Assembly: GCF_001294645.1 (NCBI RefSeq)
Contig: NZ_CP011868.1
Coordinates: 5,580,001-5,644,000 of the forward strand
Reading direction: 5' to 3'
Length of the DNA: 64,000 nucleotides
From: Pseudonocardia sp. HH130629-09
Lineage (GTDB): Bacteria; Actinomycetota; Actinomycetes; Mycobacteriales; Pseudonocardiaceae
Made by a program: the position numbers and the translations under genes. This document shows, piece after piece, positions 16,190 to 23,500 of the stretch. The notes beneath the pieces were generated by a model that searched no databases, was not told the origin of the DNA, and saw nothing but the letters and a program-made list of their open reading frames with translations. The number at the start of each line of letters is the position of its first letter. The first letter of the stretch is position 1.

Positions 16190-17842
16190 ATGCCGAGCAC
16201 GACCGCCCTCACCGGAATCCCTGCCAGCCCCGGCCGCGCCGGCGGCCGCGTCGCCGAGCCGCCGGGCGAGCCGGCCGCCGGTCCCGCCCCGGCCGACGCC
16301 GCCGCCGAGGCCGCGCGGATCGCACCGGCCGTCGAGCTGGTCTCGCAGCGCCTGACCGCACGCGCCGCGACCGTCACCGGCGACGCGAAGGATGTGCTCG
16401 AGGCGACCGTGTCGATGGTCGGGGACCCCACGCTGCTGGAGAACGCGGAGAATCTGGTGACCGGGCAGGGCCGGCCCGCCGCGCGTGCGGTGTGGGAGGC
16501 GGCGAACGCCTTCGCCGAGATGCTGTCGTCGATGGGCGGCTACATGGCCGAGCGCGCCCGCGACATCCACGACGTGCGGGACCGCATCGTCGCCGAGCTG
16601 CTGGGGCTGCCCGCACCGGGCGTGGCCGACCTGGACGCGCCCGCCGTGCTCGTCGCGACCGACCTGGCCCCGGCCGACACCGCCGGGCTGAAGCCGGGAG
16701 TCGCGCTCGCCCTGGTCACCGAGCAGGGCGGCCCGACCAGCCACACCGCGATCCTCGCGCGCTCGCTGGGGATCCCCGCGGTCGTCGGCTGCGCGGGCGC
16801 GGCCGGGATCGCCGAGGGCGCCGCACTGACCGTCGACGGCGGGACCGGTGAGGTCGTCGAGGTCGCCACCCTGGACGAGGCGACCGCGTTCGCCGCCGCC
16901 GCCTCGGTCACCGCCGAGTGGGACGGCGTCGGCCGCACCGCCGACGGCCTGGTCGTGCCGGTCCTGGCCAACGTCGGCGACGGCCCCGGTGCGGTGAAGG
17001 CCGCGGACGCGCGGGCCGAGGGCGTCGGTCTGTTCCGCACCGAGCTCGCGTTCCTCTCCGCGGCCGACGAGCCGACCGAGGCCGCCCAGCGCGAGGTCTA
17101 CACCGCGGTGCTGTCCGCGTTCGCCGGCAGGCCGGTCACCGCCCGCACCCTCGACGCCGGCGCGGACAAGCCGCTGCCGTTCCTGTCGCTCGACGGCGAG
17201 CCCAACCCCGCCCTCGGCGTGCGTGGTCTCCGGATCGCCCGCGTCCCCGGCAACGGCGACGGCGTGCTGGATCGCCAGCTCGCCGCGCTCGCCGCCGCGG
17301 CGAAGGAGACCGACGTCGAGCTCAAGGTGATGGCACCGATGGTCGCCACCGCCGAGGAGGCGCGCTGGTTCGTGCAGCGCTGCCGGGCGCACGGGATCAC
17401 CCAGGCCGGCGTGATGATCGAGATCCCGGCCGCGGTGCTCACCGCCGACGAGATCATGGCCGAGGTCGACTTCGTCTCGGTCGGCACCAACGACCTGGCT
17501 CAGTACCTGTTCGCCGCGGACCGCCAGTCCGGTCCGGTGGCCGCGCTCAACGACCCGTGGCAGCCGGCGCTGCTGCGGCTGATCGGGCTGCTCGGCGAGG
17601 CCTCGGCGCGCACCGGCACCCCGGTCGGGGTGTGCGGCGAGGCCGCGGCCGACCCGGGACTCGCCGCGGTGCTGGTGGGGCTCGGCGTCGCGAGCCTGTC
17701 GATGGGCTCGGGGGCGCTCGCCGCGGTCGGGGCGACCCTGGCCGGGCTGACGGTGGAGCAGTGCCGGGAGCGGGCCAGGGCGGCCTGCGCCGCGGCCGAC
17801 CCGATCGCGGCCCGCCGGGCCGTCGCCGCCCTCGACGGCTGA
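16190..17842 (+). CDS. ptsI: PTS enzyme I (PEP-protein phosphotransferase)
   Basis: A 550-residue enzyme I that takes phosphate from PEP and passes it to HPr. The phospho-His185 is in QGGPTSHTAILARSLG; the PEP-binding C-terminal half has GVGLFRTEL, the DAGADKPLPFL stretch, MIEIPAA, SVGTNDLAQY and the active-site Cys in GVCGEAAADP. The start at 16190 is set by GGGAG seven bases upstream; the longer frame to 15326 runs through fruR and is not coding. It is slightly shorter at the N-terminus than the E. coli protein. It is divergent from fruR. Confidence 0.95.
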   Translation: MPSTTALTGIPASPGRAGGRVAEPPGEPAAGPAPADAAAEAARIAPAVELVSQRLTARAATVTGDAKDVLEATVSMVGDPTLLENAENLVTGQGRPAARAVWEAANAFAEMLSSMGGYMAERARDIHDVRDRIVAELLGLPAPGVADLDAPAVLVATDLAPADTAGLKPGVALALVTEQGGPTSHTAILARSLGIPAVVGCAGAAGIAEGAALTVDGGTGEVVEVATLDEATAFAAAASVTAEWDGVGRTADGLVVPVLANVGDGPGAVKAADARAEGVGLFRTELAFLSAADEPTEAAQREVYTAVLSAFAGRPVTARTLDAGADKPLPFLSLDGEPNPALGVRGLRIARVPGNGDGVLDRQLAALAAAAKETDVELKVMAPMVATAEEARWFVQRCRAHGITQAGVMIEIPAAVLTADEIMAEVDFVSVGTNDLAQYLFAADRQSGPVAALNDPWQPALLRLIGLLGEASARTGTPVGVCGEAAADPGLAAVLVGLGVASLSMGSGALAAVGATLAGLTVEQCRERARAACAAADPIAARRAVAALDG

Positions 17843-17849
17843 GGCCTCC

Positions 17850-17881
17850 GTTCGCCCTGGGCGGAGCTGCCCAGGGCAGAA
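17850..17881. promoter_or_regulatory. Tandem PopR-type operators upstream of the clpP pair
   Basis: Two adjacent palindromes share a GCC-N3-GGC core: 17850-17865 (GTTCGCCCTGGGCGGA) and 17865-17881 (AGCTGCCCAGGGCAGAA). The second matches the PopR box I recall from Streptomyces lividans, TTCTGCC-N3-GGCAGAA, at 12 of 14 defined positions. They end 40 bp before the first clpP start. GCCCTGGGC/GCCCAGGGC can also pair as one 9-bp hairpin, so a role as ptsI terminator is possible too. A related palindrome precedes the XRE gene at 19482-19498. Confidence 0.6.
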
Positions 17882-17921
17882 CCGGGCGCGGACCGGGCCG
17901 TCCCCGGGCCACGGTGGGGTC

Positions 17922-18539
17922 ATGAGCGACTCACCACGCAGTCCCCGCTTCGACGACCGGGCCCGCCGCGACCTCTACGACCAGCGGGTCGTCGTGCTCG
18001 ACGGCCCCCTCGACGACGACAACGGCACCCTGCTCGCCACCCAGGTCGTGGCACTGGCCGCCCGCGACCCGGATGCCGACATCGCCTTCTGGATCCACTC
18101 GCCCGGCGGGTCGGTGCCGGCGATGCTGGCGCTGCGGGACCTGTTCCGGCTGGTGCCCTGCGACGTGTCGACGCTCGTGCTCGGCATCGCCTACAGCGCC
18201 GGGCAGTTCCTGCTCTCGGCGGGCACGCCGGGCAAGCGGCGCGCGCTGCCGCACTCGCGGGTGCTGATGCACCAGGGCTCGTCGGGGATCGGCGGGACCG
18301 CCGTCGACATCGAGCTGCAGGCCGACGACCTGCGCCACACCCGGGACACGGTGCTCGGCCTGATCGCCCAGGACACCGGGCAGCCGGTCGACCGGATCTT
18401 CACCGACTCGCTGCACGACCGCTGGTACTCGGCGACCGAGGCACTCGACTACGGCTTCGTCGACGCCGTCGTGGACTCCTTCGACCAGGTGGTGCCGCGC
18501 CGCGGTGCGGTCCCGACCGGCTTCGGCGTGGGGCGGTGA
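17922..18539 (+). CDS. clpP: ATP-dependent Clp protease proteolytic subunit (ClpP3-like)
   Basis: A 205-residue ClpP-family serine peptidase. Triad by position: Ser92 in GIAYSAGQFL, His117 in RVLMHQGS and Asp166 in LHDRWYS; the oxyanion loop HSPGGSV is standard. The nucleophile context (AYSA) differs from the usual AASM. No clpX or trigger-factor gene is adjacent, which separates this pair from the housekeeping clpP1P2-clpX locus. With the next gene it should form a mixed heptamer-on-heptamer barrel needing a ClpX or ClpC partner. It is coupled to the second clpP by a GTGA overlap. Confidence 0.9.
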   Translation: MSDSPRSPRFDDRARRDLYDQRVVVLDGPLDDDNGTLLATQVVALAARDPDADIAFWIHSPGGSVPAMLALRDLFRLVPCDVSTLVLGIAYSAGQFLLSAGTPGKRRALPHSRVLMHQGSSGIGGTAVDIELQADDLRHTRDTVLGLIAQDTGQPVDRIFTDSLHDRWYSATEALDYGFVDAVVDSFDQVVPRRGAVPTGFGVGR

Positions 18540-19156
18540 CGGCGATGAGCACCTACACGATCCCGAACGTCATCGCCCGCACCCCGAGCGGCGAGCGGGT
18601 CCTCGACGTCTATTCCCACCTGCTCACCGAGCGTGTCGTCTACCTGGGCACCGAGATCGAGGCGGGCGTCGCGAACGCGCTGATCGCCCAGCTGCTGTTC
18701 CTCGAGGCCGACGACCCCGACCGCGAGGTGCAGCTCTACGTCAACTGCGGGGGCGGGGACCCCAGCGCGATGCTCGGCATCTACGACACGCTGCGCCACG
18801 TCCGCTGCCCGGTCGCGACGACGTGCGTCGGCCAGGCCGTGTCGGTGGGTGCGGTGCTGCTCGCCGCCGGGACCGAGGGCCGCCGGGGCGCGTTGCCGCA
18901 CGCCCGGGTCGTGCTGCACCAGCCCGCGGCGCAGGGCCGCGGGTCCATCCCGGACCTCATCCTGCAGGCCGACGAGCTGGTCCGGATCCGCGCCGACATC
19001 GAGGAGATCCTGGCCCGCCACACCGGGCAGACCGTGGAACGGCTGCGTGCCGACACCGACCACGACCGGGTGTTCACCGCGGCCGCGGCGCGCGACTACG
19101 GCCTGCTCGACACGGTGCTCGAGCCGCAGCCGCCACGGACCCGGGAACGCCGGTGA
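18536..19156 (+). CDS. clpP: ATP-dependent Clp protease proteolytic subunit (ClpP4-like)
   Basis: A 206-residue ClpP paralogue. The triad is Ser103 in GQAVSVGAVLLAAG, His128 in RVVLHQPA and Asp177 in DHDRVFTA. The loop that is usually N-S-P-G-G-S reads N-C-G-G-G-D here, so the glycines are kept but Ser, Pro and Ser are replaced. The N-terminus STYTIPNVIARTPSGER resembles Streptomyces ClpP4 as I recall it. The GTG at 18536 overlaps the first clpP stop; the ATG at 18545 is an alternative start. The XRE regulator ends four bases after it on the opposite strand. Confidence 0.88.
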   Translation: MTAMSTYTIPNVIARTPSGERVLDVYSHLLTERVVYLGTEIEAGVANALIAQLLFLEADDPDREVQLYVNCGGGDPSAMLGIYDTLRHVRCPVATTCVGQAVSVGAVLLAAGTEGRRGALPHARVVLHQPAAQGRGSIPDLILQADELVRIRADIEEILARHTGQTVERLRADTDHDRVFTAAAARDYGLLDTVLEPQPPRTRERR

Positions 19157-19159
19157 GGG

Positions 19160-19441
19160 TCAGGCGGCGAGGGCGTAGGCGCGCTGCGGGCCGCGGGGTC
19201 GCGGCGCGGCCGCCAGACCGTCGGCGACGCCGCGGGTCAGCCCGGCCAGGTCGGTCCCGAGCGCCCCGGCGACCGCGGCGATCATCTCGCTGGAGGGCTC
19301 CTTGCGGCCCCGCTCCACCTCCGAGAGGTACTGCGGTGACACCCCGGCGCGCCCGGCCGTCGCGTGCAGGGTCTCGCCGCGGACGTGCCGGCGTCGTCGC
19401 AGCTCGCGGCCGAGTGCGTGCCGCCAGAGGGGTTCGCTCAT
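19160..19441 (-). CDS. popR: XRE-family regulator with ssrA-like C-terminus (PopR/ClgR type)
   Basis: A 93-residue helix-turn-helix protein. The HTH_3 domain covers about residues 12-67 with SPQYLSEVERGRKEPSSEMI, the sequence style of ClgR and PopR, activators of clp genes in actinobacteria. The last five residues are YALAA, the same as the end of the bacterial ssrA tag, and should make the protein a Clp substrate. In S. lividans, PopR activates clpP3P4 and is destroyed by Clp through its terminal alanines. Here the gene is convergent with the clpP pair, four bases from it. The palindrome at 19482-19498, 41 bp upstream of the start, suggests autoregulation. Confidence 0.8.
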   Translation of the reverse strand: MSEPLWRHALGRELRRRRHVRGETLHATAGRAGVSPQYLSEVERGRKEPSSEMIAAVAGALGTDLAGLTRGVADGLAAAPRPRGPQRAYALAA

Positions 19442-19481
19442 GGGGGCACGGTAGGACCGGACGGTCCCCGTCGTCCCCGGT

Positions 19482-19498
19482 TTCCGCCCACAGCGGAA
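19482..19498. promoter_or_regulatory. PopR/ClgR-type operator upstream of the XRE gene
   Basis: TTCCGC and GCGGAA are perfect inverted repeats with a 5-base spacer, 41 bp upstream of the XRE start codon. The layout TTCYGC-N5-GCRGAA is that of the PopR box and resembles the tandem sites at 17850-17881 before the clpP pair. It lies in the 72-bp spacer before the 3' end of the hydrolase gene and most likely controls the regulator's own promoter. Confidence 0.5.
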
Positions 19499-19513
19499 CC
19501 CGGGGACGGGCGG

Positions 19514-20359
19514 TCAGGCCTTCAGGAAGTCGAGCAGGGCGGCGTTGAACTCCTCGGGGTGGGTGGCGTTGAGGCCGTGCGGGCCACCCTCGATCAGCAC
19601 GAGCTGCGCGCCCTTGATCGACTCGTGGGAGCGCTTGCCGGACACCTCGAACGGGACGATCGCGTCGGCGTCGCCGTGGATGACCAGGGTCGGGATGCCG
19701 GCGTCGGAGACCTTCTGCACGTCGCCGCGGAAGTCGGTACGCCCGAACGCGGCGATGCAGTCCAGGGTGCCCTTCGGCGACGCGAACTCGGCGATCGTGC
19801 GGTGGTAGACCCGGCTCGGCTCGCTGATCAGGTCGGTGCGGTCACCCGCGGCGAAGAAGTTCGTGGTGAACCCGTCCAGGAAGGCGATCCGGTCGCCGGT
19901 CACACCGCCCTGGAACTGCTCGATGGTGGCGTCGTCGAGGCCGCCGTCGGGGTTGTCGTCGGACTTGTACAGGTACGGCGGGACGGCCGCGGCCAGCACG
20001 GCGCGGGCGACCCGGTCGGTGCCGTGCTTCGCGATGTAGCGGACGACCTCGCCGCCGCCCATCGAGAACCCGACGAGGGTGGCCTCGCGCAGGTCGAGGT
20101 GCACGAGCAGGGCGTGCAGGTCGTCGGCGAAGGTGTCGTAGTCGTAGCCGTCCCAGGGTTGCGAGGACTGCCCGAAGCCGCGACGGTCGTAGGTGACGAC
20201 CCGATGGCCGGCCTCGACCAGTGCCGGGACCTGCTTCTCCCAGGAGCGGCCGGAGAGCGGCCAGCCGTGGATCAGCACGACGGGCGCACCGGACCCCTGG
20301 TCGGTGTAGTGCAGCTCGAGCGGGCTGCCACTCTCGGTGCCGATGCTGAGCTGGGGCAT
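19514..20359 (-). CDS. Alpha/beta hydrolase (non-heme chloroperoxidase/arylesterase type)
   Basis: A 281-residue alpha/beta hydrolase. Triad: Ser99 in GFSMGGG, Asp232 in HGDADAIVP and His261 in GGPHGLN. The oxyanion-hole region is LIHGWPLSGRSWEKQ, with YDRRGFGQSSQPWDGYDYDTFADDL cut by the usual family spacing; these features place it among cofactor-free haloperoxidase/arylesterase proteins. It probably cleaves small esters; the substrate is unknown. No signal peptide is present. It is a single gene between the XRE regulator and the ArsR gene on the same strand. Confidence 0.88.
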   Translation of the reverse strand: MPQLSIGTESGSPLELHYTDQGSGAPVVLIHGWPLSGRSWEKQVPALVEAGHRVVTYDRRGFGQSSQPWDGYDYDTFADDLHALLVHLDLREATLVGFSMGGGEVVRYIAKHGTDRVARAVLAAAVPPYLYKSDDNPDGGLDDATIEQFQGGVTGDRIAFLDGFTTNFFAAGDRTDLISEPSRVYHRTIAEFASPKGTLDCIAAFGRTDFRGDVQKVSDAGIPTLVIHGDADAIVPFEVSGKRSHESIKGAQLVLIEGGPHGLNATHPEEFNAALLDFLKA

Positions 20360-20423
20360 GAGGCCCTCCCTGGGAGATCGGTTGTGCGCAACCGAAAGCG
20401 TACGCCTCCCCGGCGAGGAGTCA

Positions 20424-20741
20424 TCACTCGACGGTGTCGACCTGCCCGAGCACGCGCTCCAGCACGGCGCGGACCGTCGCGTCCTCCACCGTGTAGTAGA
20501 CGTAGGTCCCCTCGCGCCGGTTCTCCACCAGGCCCGAGAGTCGCAGCTTCGACAGGTGCTGGCTCACCGCGGTGGGGGCGGCGCCGACGAGGTCGGCCAG
20601 GCAGGCCACCGAGGACTCGCCCTGCATCAGCGCCCAGAGGATCTTGACCCGGGTCGGGTCGGAAAGCATGCGCATCGCGTCCGCCACCCGGCGGACCTCG
20701 TCCTCGGGCGGCATCGCGAAGCCGGGAATGGACTCGTGCAC
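20424..20741 (-). CDS. ArsR/SmtB-family metal-responsive repressor
   Basis: A 105-residue winged-helix repressor. DAMRMLSDPTRVKILWAL, the recognition helix region AAPTAVSQHLSKLRLSGLV and the wing RREGTYVYYTVED are typical. Candidate metal ligands include Cys in SSVACLADLVG, His in the N-terminal VHES segment and the acidic C-terminus; the exact site cannot be settled by eye. I chose the GTG at 20741 because the ORF extension to 20843 runs across the shared promoter. It is divergent from a metal-exporting P-type ATPase and should repress it until the metal binds. It is similar in type to the mycobacterial Ni/Co regulators KmtR and NmtR. Confidence 0.85.
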   Translation of the reverse strand: MHESIPGFAMPPEDEVRRVADAMRMLSDPTRVKILWALMQGESSVACLADLVGAAPTAVSQHLSKLRLSGLVENRREGTYVYYTVEDATVRAVLERVLGQVDTVE

Positions 20742-20808
20742 GCCGCCGAGAATACCTGCGTGACTGCGCGGATGGCCCACCGTCTCAGCATCTGGATGGC
20801 TGACTGCA

Positions 20809-20830
20809 TATCTTCGTGCATGCGCAGATA
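20809..20830. promoter_or_regulatory. Candidate ArsR operator in the divergent promoter
   Basis: TATCT (20809-20813) and AGATA (20826-20830) flank a GCATGC-containing core, giving a 22-bp imperfect inverted repeat. ArsR-family operators are typically A/T-edged palindromes of this size. It ends 11 bases before the ATPase ATG, so bound repressor would block transcription directly. No ribosome binding site fits in the remaining space, so the ATPase mRNA may be leaderless or start within the repeat. Confidence 0.45.
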
Positions 20831-20841
20831 CGGTTCCACGC

Positions 20842-22770
20842 ATGCGATCCGCTCTCCCCCTCCCCGAGGTCCGCTGGGCCGGGGCCGCCCTGCTGGCCTT
20901 CCTGGCCGCGCTCGGGGCCGACCTGCTCGGCGCGCCGTCCGCGGTGGTCGTCGGCCTCTATCTGGCCTGCTACGTCCTCGGCGGCTGGGAGCCCGCGCTC
21001 GAGGGCCTGCGTGCGCTCGGGGAGAAGCGGCTCGACGTCGACCTGCTGATGATCGTCGCCGCGGTCGCGGCGGCGGCGATCGGACAGTGGTTCGACGGCG
21101 GCCTGCTCATCGTCATCTTCGCGACGTCCGGGGCGCTGGAGTCGGTCATGACCGCCCGTACCCGGGCCAGCATCGACGCGCTGCTCGACCTCGCCCCGGA
21201 GACGGCCGTCGTCGTCGACGACGACGGTGCCGAGCGCACCGTCCCGGCGGCCGGGCTCGTCGCGGGACAAGTCGTCGTCGTCCGTCCCGGGGAGCGGATC
21301 CCCGGCGACGGCACCGTGCTCGACGGGGTGTCGGAGGTCGACACCTCCGCACTGACCGGGGAGCCGGTCCCGGCCCGCACCGGCCCCGGCGACACGGTGC
21401 TCGCGGGCACCGTGAACGGCACCGGCGTGCTGCGGGTCCGGGTCTCGCGGGACGCGGCGGACACCGTCGTCGCGGGGGTCGCGGCGCAGGTCGAGCGGGC
21501 CGCGGAGACCAAGGCGGGCCGCCAGCTGTTCATCGAGCGCGTCGAGCAGCGCTACTCGGTGCTGGTCGTCGTGGGGACGGTCCTGCTGCTCACCGTGCCG
21601 CTGCTGCTCGGTGCCCCGTTCACCGAGACACTGCTCCGCGCGATCGTCTTCATGATCGTGGCCTCGCCGTGCGCGATCGTGCTCGCGACGATGCCGCCGC
21701 TGCTCGCCGCGGTCGCGGTGTCCGGCCGGCGCGGAACGCTGGTCAAGGACGTCACCGTGCTGGAGGCGCTCGCCGAGGTCGACACCGTGGTGCTGGACAA
21801 GACCGGCACGCTGACCTCCGGCCGCCCGCAGGTGGTGTCGGTGACCCCGCTTGGGTCCCGGCCCGCCGACGAGCTGCTCGCCCTGGCCGGGGCCGCCGAG
21901 GCCGGCAGCGAGCACGTGCTGGGCCGGGCGGTCCGCGCGCACGCCCTGGAGCGCGGTCTGCGGCTGCCACGGGCCGAGGGGTTCACCGCGGTCCCGGGCG
22001 AGGGGGTGCGGGCCGTCGTCGACGGGCGGAGCGTCGCCGTCGGGCGCCCGGAGCTCGCCGGCGACGTCGAGGTCCCCGGGGTCGCGGCGCTGCAGGAGGC
22101 GGGGCGGACCGCCGTCGTGGTGCTGGTGGCCGGCGAGCCCGCCGGGGTGCTCGGGCTGTCCGACGAGCCGCGCCCGGGTGCCGCGGACGCGCTGGCCGCG
22201 CTGCGCCGTGAGGTCGGCGGCGAGCCGCAGGTCCTCACCGGCGACGCCGAGCGCCCGGCCCGGGTGCTCGCCGGCCGGCTCGGCCTGACCCGGGTCCGGG
22301 CGGGGCTGCTGCCCGACGGGAAGGTCGAGGTCGTCCGCGCCGAGCAGGCCAGGGGGCGCCGGGTGCTCGCCGCGGGTGACGGCATCAACGACGCGCCGCT
22401 GCTCGCCTCGGCCGACGTCGGGCTCGTCGTCTCCGAGGGGGCGGGGGCGCTGTCCCTGGAGGCCGCCGACGGCGTGCTCACCCGGGACCCGCTCGGCTCG
22501 CTCGCGCCGCTGGTGGTGCTGGCCCGGCGGGCACGGCGGATCGCGCGGGCGAACCTGGCCTTCGCCGCCACGGTGATCGTCGTCCTGGCCGGGTGGGACC
22601 TGGTCGGGACGTTGCCCCTGGTCGTCGGCGTCGCCGGGCACGAGCTGTCCACGGTGCTGGTGTGCCTGAACGGGCTGCGGCTGCTCGTCGTCGCGCGCCG
22701 GGAGGACCGGCGGGCCCGGTCCGCCGTCGCGCCGGCCGTGCCGGTCGAGCGGGAGCGCGTCGGCGTCTGA
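20842..22770 (+). CDS. P1B-4-type heavy-metal-exporting ATPase
   Basis: A 642-residue heavy-metal P-type ATPase with no N-terminal metal-binding domain. It has two early hydrophobic hairpins (about residues 10-75 and 65-100), the actuator motif TGEPVP, the membrane motif SPC in MIVASPCAIVLATMPPLLAA, the phosphorylated Asp in DKTGTLT and GDGINDAPLL. SPC instead of CPC, and six predicted helices, mark subgroup P1B-4, which exports Co, Fe or Ni. The final helix reads VAGHELSTVLVCLNG, where I expect HEGST or HEGGT. The enzyme sits in the cytoplasmic membrane and is controlled by the divergent ArsR gene. Confidence 0.9.
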   Translation: MRSALPLPEVRWAGAALLAFLAALGADLLGAPSAVVVGLYLACYVLGGWEPALEGLRALGEKRLDVDLLMIVAAVAAAAIGQWFDGGLLIVIFATSGALESVMTARTRASIDALLDLAPETAVVVDDDGAERTVPAAGLVAGQVVVVRPGERIPGDGTVLDGVSEVDTSALTGEPVPARTGPGDTVLAGTVNGTGVLRVRVSRDAADTVVAGVAAQVERAAETKAGRQLFIERVEQRYSVLVVVGTVLLLTVPLLLGAPFTETLLRAIVFMIVASPCAIVLATMPPLLAAVAVSGRRGTLVKDVTVLEALAEVDTVVLDKTGTLTSGRPQVVSVTPLGSRPADELLALAGAAEAGSEHVLGRAVRAHALERGLRLPRAEGFTAVPGEGVRAVVDGRSVAVGRPELAGDVEVPGVAALQEAGRTAVVVLVAGEPAGVLGLSDEPRPGAADALAALRREVGGEPQVLTGDAERPARVLAGRLGLTRVRAGLLPDGKVEVVRAEQARGRRVLAAGDGINDAPLLASADVGLVVSEGAGALSLEAADGVLTRDPLGSLAPLVVLARRARRIARANLAFAATVIVVLAGWDLVGTLPLVVGVAGHELSTVLVCLNGLRLLVVARREDRRARSAVAPAVPVERERVGV

Positions 22771-22780
22771 GGCCCGCCCC

Positions 22781-23404
22781 TCACTCGGGGGCGGCGTCCA
22801 GCGCGGCCAGCGCCATCCGGCGCAGCACCGCGGCCCGGGCGTCCGCCCCGCGCGCGGACGGCTGCTCGGCCCGCGGTGCGTACGGCGTGGAGTTGAGCAG
22901 GCCGAACACCCCGTGTGCGACGGTGCGGGCCTCGGCCGGGGCGACGTCGGGGTGCACCCGGCGCAGGGTGTCCACCCACAGCTCGACGTAGGTGCGCTGC
23001 AGCCGTCGCACGGTGCGGCGCGGCTCCTCGGGCAGGTTCGCGAGGTCCCGGTCCTGCACGACGATCAGCTCCGGCTCGCGGGTCGCGAACGCGACGTGGA
23101 AGTCGACGAGGTCGGCCAGCGCGGCCCGCGGGTCGTCGTGGTGCACGCGGGCCCGTCCGCCGTCGAGCAACCGCTCGGAGATGTCGATGAGCAGCTCCGC
23201 GAGCAGCGCCTCCTTGCCGGGGAAGTGCCGGTAGAGCGCGGGGCCGCTGACGCCGACCGCGGCGCCCAGGTCGGCGATGCTCACCCCGTGGAAGCCGTGC
23301 CGGGCGAACAGTCGGGCCGCCTCGGTGAGGATCTGCTCGCGCCGTGACGGGGCCTCCGTGCGCGTGCCCGCGCCGTCCCGGGGAGAGGCGCCTGCTGCGG
23401 CCAT
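22781..23404 (-). CDS. TetR-family regulator (candidate repressor of the carboxylase operon)
   Basis: A 207-residue TetR protein. The DNA-binding domain is at residues 21-67, with the HTH in VSIADLGAAVGVSGPALYRHF; the C-terminal ligand domain ends with a MALAALDAA helix. Its promoter holds GTTAACGGATGTTAAC (23426-23441), and two copies of the same type lie before the acyl-CoA carboxylase operon (26423-26456), so I infer that it controls that operon and itself. In mycobacteria the TetR repressor BkaR governs the comparable accD1-accA1-fadE19 region. It is convergent with the metal ATPase and divergent from the sensor kinase. Confidence 0.85.
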   Translation of the reverse strand: MAAAGASPRDGAGTRTEAPSRREQILTEAARLFARHGFHGVSIADLGAAVGVSGPALYRHFPGKEALLAELLIDISERLLDGGRARVHHDDPRAALADLVDFHVAFATREPELIVVQDRDLANLPEEPRRTVRRLQRTYVELWVDTLRRVHPDVAPAEARTVAHGVFGLLNSTPYAPRAEQPSARGADARAAVLRRMALAALDAAPE

Positions 23405-23425
23405 CGGGTGATCGTAGCGTCGTCG

Positions 23426-23441
23426 GTTAACGGATGTTAAC
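23426..23441. promoter_or_regulatory. TetR-type operator GTTAAC-N4-GTTAAC
   Basis: A perfect 16-bp palindrome, GTTAACGGATGTTAAC if the central four bases are ignored, placed 21 bp upstream of the TetR start and 59 bp upstream of the chosen kinase start. It matches the two sites at 26423-26438 and 26441-26456. Its place suggests autoregulation of the TetR gene and possible co-control of the kinase gene. Confidence 0.65.
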
Positions 23442-23500
23442 GCCTGGTGCGGTCCGTCTCAGGTCGCGCACAGGTCGGCGACGATACCCTCGTGGGCGTG

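Noticed and set aside
17854-17877. Simple terminator after ptsI
   Set aside because: The hairpin is real, but no T-run follows and its two arms coincide with PopR-type boxes; I favour an operator role, with termination possible as a second role.
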